From Fibrobacter sp. UBA4375 (GTDB lineage Bacteria > Fibrobacterota > Fibrobacteria > Fibrobacterales > Fibrobacteraceae): a stretch of DNA of 7,264 bases. The stretch spans positions 1 to 7,264 of the forward strand of contig DGRZ01000029.1 in the NCBI GenBank assembly GCA_002391195.1, in the 5' to 3' direction. The translations under genes and the position numbers were made by a program. A model generated the notes under the pieces. That model saw only the letters and a program-made list of their open reading frames with translations. It ran no database searches and was not told the DNA's origin. Positions 4,888 through 7,264 of the stretch are shown in pieces. How positions within the stretch are numbered: position 1 is the stretch's first letter; every line of letters starts with the position of its first letter.

Positions 4888-5412
4888 ATGCTCTCTTACC
4901 AAGAAGCCTACAAAATTGCCGCTGAAGTCCACAAAGGTCAAAAGGACAAGGCCGGCGGACCCTACATCGACTTTCTGCAGAACGTGGCGGACTACCTCAA
5001 GAACAAGGGCGAGTCCGAAGAGGTGCAGACCCTCGCCATCCTGCAGGACCTCATCACGGCTTCTACCAAGAAGACTCCCGAAGACGTCATCGCCATGGGA
5101 GTCCCCGCCGACATGGTGGAACTCATCCAAAAGATGACCTACCACAAGAACCAGGGCTGGATCGACGAATACAGCTGCAACCTCATGGCCCAGGGCATGC
5201 CCGCCGAACAGGCCACCTACGAGGCCCGCGAAAAAGAATTCGTGAAATTCGTAGAGACCCTCAAGGACAATCCCGTTGCAGCCAAGGCGAAGGCCGCCAT
5301 CTTGACCATGCTCATGGATGACAAGTATATCCAGCGCCAGGAACGCCGGGAACTCAAGACCAAGTTCCGCCTCCACAAGTACAAGGCTGCCATCGAGGCC
5401 CTGGGAGTGTAA
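4888..5412 (+). CDS. Degenerate HD-domain protein (RelA/SpoT/MESH1-like)
   Basis: A 174-residue cytoplasmic protein. The N-terminal half follows the HD hydrolase fold of RelA/SpoT and MESH1: AAEVHKGQKDKAGGPYI (11-27), VADYL (33-37), TLAILQDLI (48-56), then TPEDVIAMGVPADMVELIQKMTY (63-85), and later KDNPVAAKAKAAI (126-138) where the family has NPLA..VKLAD. By my alignment the Mn2+ ligands corresponding to H53, H77, D78 and D144 of the Rel hydrolase become F29, Q53, D54 and I138, and the Glu-Asp pair after H-D becomes T57-A58. ppGpp hydrolysis is therefore unlikely; a binding or structural role is inference. The C-terminus (146-174) is basic. AAAGGA five bases before the ATG fixes the start; an upstream TTG at 4837 lies in the promoter and is not used. 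The gene ends at terminator hairpins. Confidence 0.85.
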   Translation: MLSYQEAYKIAAEVHKGQKDKAGGPYIDFLQNVADYLKNKGESEEVQTLAILQDLITASTKKTPEDVIAMGVPADMVELIQKMTYHKNQGWIDEYSCNLMAQGMPAEQATYEAREKEFVKFVETLKDNPVAAKAKAAILTMLMDDKYIQRQERRELKTKFRLHKYKAAIEALGV

Positions 5413-5430
5413 AGGGGGAAGTCTCCCCCT
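5413..5430. other. Hairpin directly after the HD-like gene
   Basis: AGGGGGA (5413-5419) and TCCCCCT (5424-5430) form a perfect seven-pair stem with loop AGTC, starting at the base after the stop codon. There is no T-run behind it, so on its own it is more likely an mRNA-end stabiliser or pause hairpin than a terminator. Confidence 0.6.
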
Positions 5431-5436
5431 GATTGC

Positions 5437-5464
5437 AGCCCCGTGTTCCACGGGGCTATTTTTT
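5437..5464 (+). terminator. Intrinsic terminator of the HD-like gene
   Basis: AGCCCCGTG (5437-5445) and CACGGGGCT (5449-5457) make nine perfect pairs with loop TTC, followed by A and six T. A standard rho-independent terminator on the plus strand. Confidence 0.92.
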
Positions 5465-5491
5465 GTCAAAACACTAAATAACCCCTTACGG

Positions 5492-5520
5492 AAAAGTCCC
5501 AGCCTTGCGACTGGGACTTT
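5492..5520 (-). terminator. Intrinsic terminator of the surface-protein gene
   Basis: AAAGTCCCAG (5493-5502) and CTGGGACTTT (5511-5520) form ten perfect pairs around an eight-base loop. On the minus strand the stem runs into TTTT, 26 bases past the stop of the surface-protein gene. Read on the plus strand it is followed by GTTTGG, so it could also act as a weak second terminator for the HD-like gene. Confidence 0.75.
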
Positions 5521-5545
5521 GTTTGGAGGTGTAGAAAACCAAACC

Positions 5546-7264
5546 CTACTTTATCATTATCCGTTGGGTCTTCACGGCACTCCCGCTTGCAACCCGGACA
5601 ATGTACACGCCCTTGTTCAGGTGTCGGAGGGACACCACGTGGTCTCCGGCGGAGTAGCCCAAGTAATGTTCCTGCAGGTGGCCCTGTATGTCAAACACGT
5701 GGACTTTCACTTCCGACGCCTTAGGCACGGTGACCGTCAGCTCGTTGTGGGCAAAAACCATGTTCACACTGCCCACCGTCGGGTAGAGTCCATCGGTTTT
5801 GCCGCTAGAACTAGACTTAGCATCGGAACTGCTGGAGCTATCGTCCTCACTTGCGCTAGATTTCGGCTTGTCAGCAGAGCTGGAGCTAGCGTCGTCATCG
5901 CGACTTGAACTGAGTGGTGCCGAAGTTGAACTCGAAGAGTTCGCGGCAATCTCCGTACTGCTACTAGAGACCGGTTTCTCGGAACTGCTGCTAGCCACAA
6001 CCGTTTCGCTGGAACTGGAGACCGCCGGTTCTTCGCTACTGCTGGACTCAGCCACCTCGGCACTGCTAGATTCCGGCTCTTCGCTGCTACTGGACTCAGG
6101 ACCTTCCGCAGAGCTGCTGGAAGACTCGGGCACAAGCGCGGTTGAAGTGAATACCGGCCTGTAGACAGCCTCTCCTGTCACATCGGTCACCTGCGGGTCC
6201 CAATTCGCAAAGGTGTAGCTGAATTTGTCGTCGCTATCCTTGGTCGGATTTTCCTCCGGCAAAATCTCGCTGGCCAGGGTGCCATACTCATACAAGACCT
6301 GTGCCTTATAGACGCTGTTGTCCTCGTTCAAGAAGGTGATTCCGTACTTGCGTGGGAATTCCTTGAATACGGCCTTGAGGGTCATATTCCCTTCAAGAAC
6401 TTCTCCATTGACCAGCTCCCTGTCTTGAGTATCGGAAACATTTACCACCCATCTGTCGAACTCGTAGGTCCTTGCAACAGTAGCCTGCTTGACAGGGTCG
6501 GTCGACGGAATGATAGAGGCAATTGATGTTCCATAGTCCACAGTAACATCATCCGCAGCTTTCTCAATACCATCGTCCATCACAAAGGTAACGGTGTACC
6601 GGTTCTTCGTCACCTTGTATTTTGCCGTATAAGTAGCTTCGCCCGTCACGATTGCCTCATCCGTAATGGCTGGTACCCAACCGTCAAATTCATAGGTCCA
6701 CTCGATTGTCCATGCTCCGGTAATCAAGGGTGCGACAGAATTCACCAAGGTTCCATATTCCACAGAAACGGTCTTGTCCATGTTGGAATTGTACTCGGCT
6801 ACAAATGTCACGTCGTACTTGTTCTTCACGCTTGTGTAGCTTGCCGTATATGTAGCATCTTCTGTTGCGGCAACCACCGTTGGCGTCCACTTGTCGAATG
6901 TATAGGTGAATTCAGCCGTGGTTTCCTTTGCAGGTGCTTCACCATAGTCCGGCATATCGCCATCATCAACATAATCTTGACGCAGCACGGAGCCGTCGTC
7001 ATCTTTCCAGGTGATGACAATCTTGTCGGTATAGACCGCCTTGTAAGTGACCTCCTTTGTAACCGTGGCTAGCCCGGGTTCCCAACCCGCAAATTTCTTG
7101 CCATTCTTGTCTTCGACCGTGGGCACATCGATAGCCCCGGGCAACGTGCCGTAATCATACTCAACCGCAGCCTTCAAAATGGATTCGTCTTCGTCCACAA
7201 AGGTAACGGCATACTTGTTCTTATTTTCACTAAACACGGCCGTGTAATCGATGTCTCCCGTCAC
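5546..7264 (-). CDS. Secreted InlB/Flg_new-repeat protein with C-terminal type IX-like sorting domain, N-terminus outside window
   Basis: The C-terminal 572 residues of a larger cell-surface or secreted protein. The first visible codon, GTG, lies inside a repeat (VTGDIDYTAVF) and is not the start. Residues 1-14 end one repeat. Five further repeats follow at about 17-79, 80-143, 149-216, 222-301 and 306-372, each with YxVTF, an EYGTL-type turn, a F.GW.P centre and an EATYTAxY end, as in InlB B-repeats or Pfam Flg_new. Residues about 379-489 are a linker in which about half the residues are serine. Residues about 495-572 (VKVHVFDIQGHL, AGDHVVSLRHLNKGVYIVRV, final RIMIK) match the T9SS type A sorting-domain pattern, so export through a type IX-like system and surface attachment are likely. 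No catalytic domain is visible; one could lie upstream of the window. Adhesion or carbohydrate binding is plausible but unproven. A terminator follows the stop. Confidence 0.9.
   Translation of the reverse strand: MTGDIDYTAVFSENKNKYAVTFVDEDESILKAAVEYDYGTLPGAIDVPTVEDKNGKKFAGWEPGLATVTKEVTYKAVYTDKIVITWKDDDGSVLRQDYVDDGDMPDYGEAPAKETTAEFTYTFDKWTPTVVAATEDATYTASYTSVKNKYDVTFVAEYNSNMDKTVSVEYGTLVNSVAPLITGAWTIEWTYEFDGWVPAITDEAIVTGEATYTAKYKVTKNRYTVTFVMDDGIEKAADDVTVDYGTSIASIIPSTDPVKQATVARTYEFDRWVVNVSDTQDRELVNGEVLEGNMTLKAVFKEFPRKYGITFLNEDNSVYKAQVLYEYGTLASEILPEENPTKDSDDKFSYTFANWDPQVTDVTGEAVYRPVFTSTALVPESSSSSAEGPESSSSEEPESSSAEVAESSSSEEPAVSSSSETVVASSSSEKPVSSSSTEIAANSSSSTSAPLSSSRDDDASSSSADKPKSSASEDDSSSSSDAKSSSSGKTDGLYPTVGSVNMVFAHNELTVTVPKASEVKVHVFDIQGHLQEHYLGYSAGDHVVSLRHLNKGVYIVRVASGSAVKTQRIMIK
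5798..6130 (-). repeat. Ser-rich linker of the surface protein
   Basis: About 110 residues made of blocks of three to five serines separated by short Glu, Pro, Ala, Val, Asp or Lys spacers such as EEPE, EKPV and DKPK; 52 are serine. AGC, AGT, TCC, TCT and TCG codons are mixed inside blocks, so the DNA is not a simple tandem repeat. It separates the repeats from the sorting domain and is probably a flexible, possibly glycosylated, spacer. The spacers shift from Glu/Pro-rich near the repeats to Asp/Lys-rich near the sorting domain. Confidence 0.9.
6149..7216 (-). repeat. Five diverged InlB/Flg_new-like protein repeats
   Basis: Five units of about 63 to 80 residues, recognisable in protein but strongly diverged in DNA. 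Shared points are a starting beta strand (KYAVTFV, DKIVITWK, KYDVTFV, RYTVTFV, KYGITFL), an acidic turn (DEDES, DDDGS, DDGIE, NEDNS), a YGT turn, an aromatic-Trp centre (FAGWEP, FDKWTP, FDGWVP, FDRWVV, FANWDP) and an ending YTAxY-like strand. The second unit is the most atypical: it starts with IVITW and has DYGEA instead of YGTL. The fourth is the longest, with an insertion near VSDTQDRELVNG. Confidence 0.85.

Noticed and set aside
4867..5469. Minus-strand 200-codon frame opposite the HD-like gene
   Set aside because: Runs through the terminator hairpin and the gene's promoter side, and has Val/Leu/His-rich antisense composition.
5798..6130. CRISPR or DNA tandem repeat in the Ser-coding stretch
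   Set aside because: The repetition is at protein level only; blocks differ in codons and spacing and lie within an open reading frame.
5318..6164. Plus-strand frames opposite the surface-protein gene, including a Leu/Glu/Ser-rich one
   Set aside because: They are antisense images of the Ser-rich linker and sorting domain (Ser codons read as Leu/Glu/Ala); one also crosses two terminators.

Overview
The window looks like chromosomal DNA from a Fibrobacter-type bacterium (Fibrobacterota, within the FCB group). This is inferred mainly from the last gene. It encodes a large secreted protein with InlB/Flg_new-like beta-repeats, a long Ser-rich linker and a C-terminal domain of the type IX sorting-domain kind, a layout typical of Fibrobacter surface proteins. 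Promoter-like TATATTTG or TATATTGG boxes upstream of several genes, resembling the Bacteroidetes TAnnTTTG element, agree with this. No mobile element, phage gene, CRISPR array or rRNA was seen.

Layout, left to right. Positions 1-698 (minus) hold the N-terminal three quarters of malate dehydrogenase (mdh), with a strong ribosome binding site, a promoter with 17-bp spacing and upstream A-tracts. Positions 822-1715 (minus) hold a Cys-rich protein that looks like a peptidase-U32-type TIM barrel and is probably translated from a leaderless mRNA. Divergent from it, 1812-3636 (plus) is a likely two-gene operon: a YfcE-type metallophosphodiesterase and, one base later, an unrecognised exported protein with a beta-rich C-terminal half. 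A bidirectional terminator (3637-3673) ends that operon and also a minus-strand tRNA-Arg(UCU) gene (3671-3744).

Positions 3896-4783 (plus) encode methylenetetrahydrofolate reductase (metF). Its upstream region is the most structured non-coding DNA here: a 30-bp near-perfect palindrome over the probable promoter, then a stable hairpin whose CCGG loop can pair with the CCGG that runs into the metF Shine-Dalgarno. Positions 4888-5412 (plus) encode a small RelA/SpoT/MESH1-like HD-domain protein in which three of the four expected metal ligands appear to be replaced, so it is probably a pseudoenzyme. Hairpins at 5413-5520 separate it from the convergent surface protein (5546-7264, minus), whose N-terminus lies outside the window.

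The genes do not form one pathway. mdh (central carbon metabolism), metF (one-carbon/methionine metabolism) and the tRNA are housekeeping genes, and the others are lineage-specific or poorly characterised. I see no clear multi-gene novel system. The best leads are the metF control region, the degenerate HD protein, the Cys-rich U32-like protein with its leaderless start, and the recurrent promoter box.
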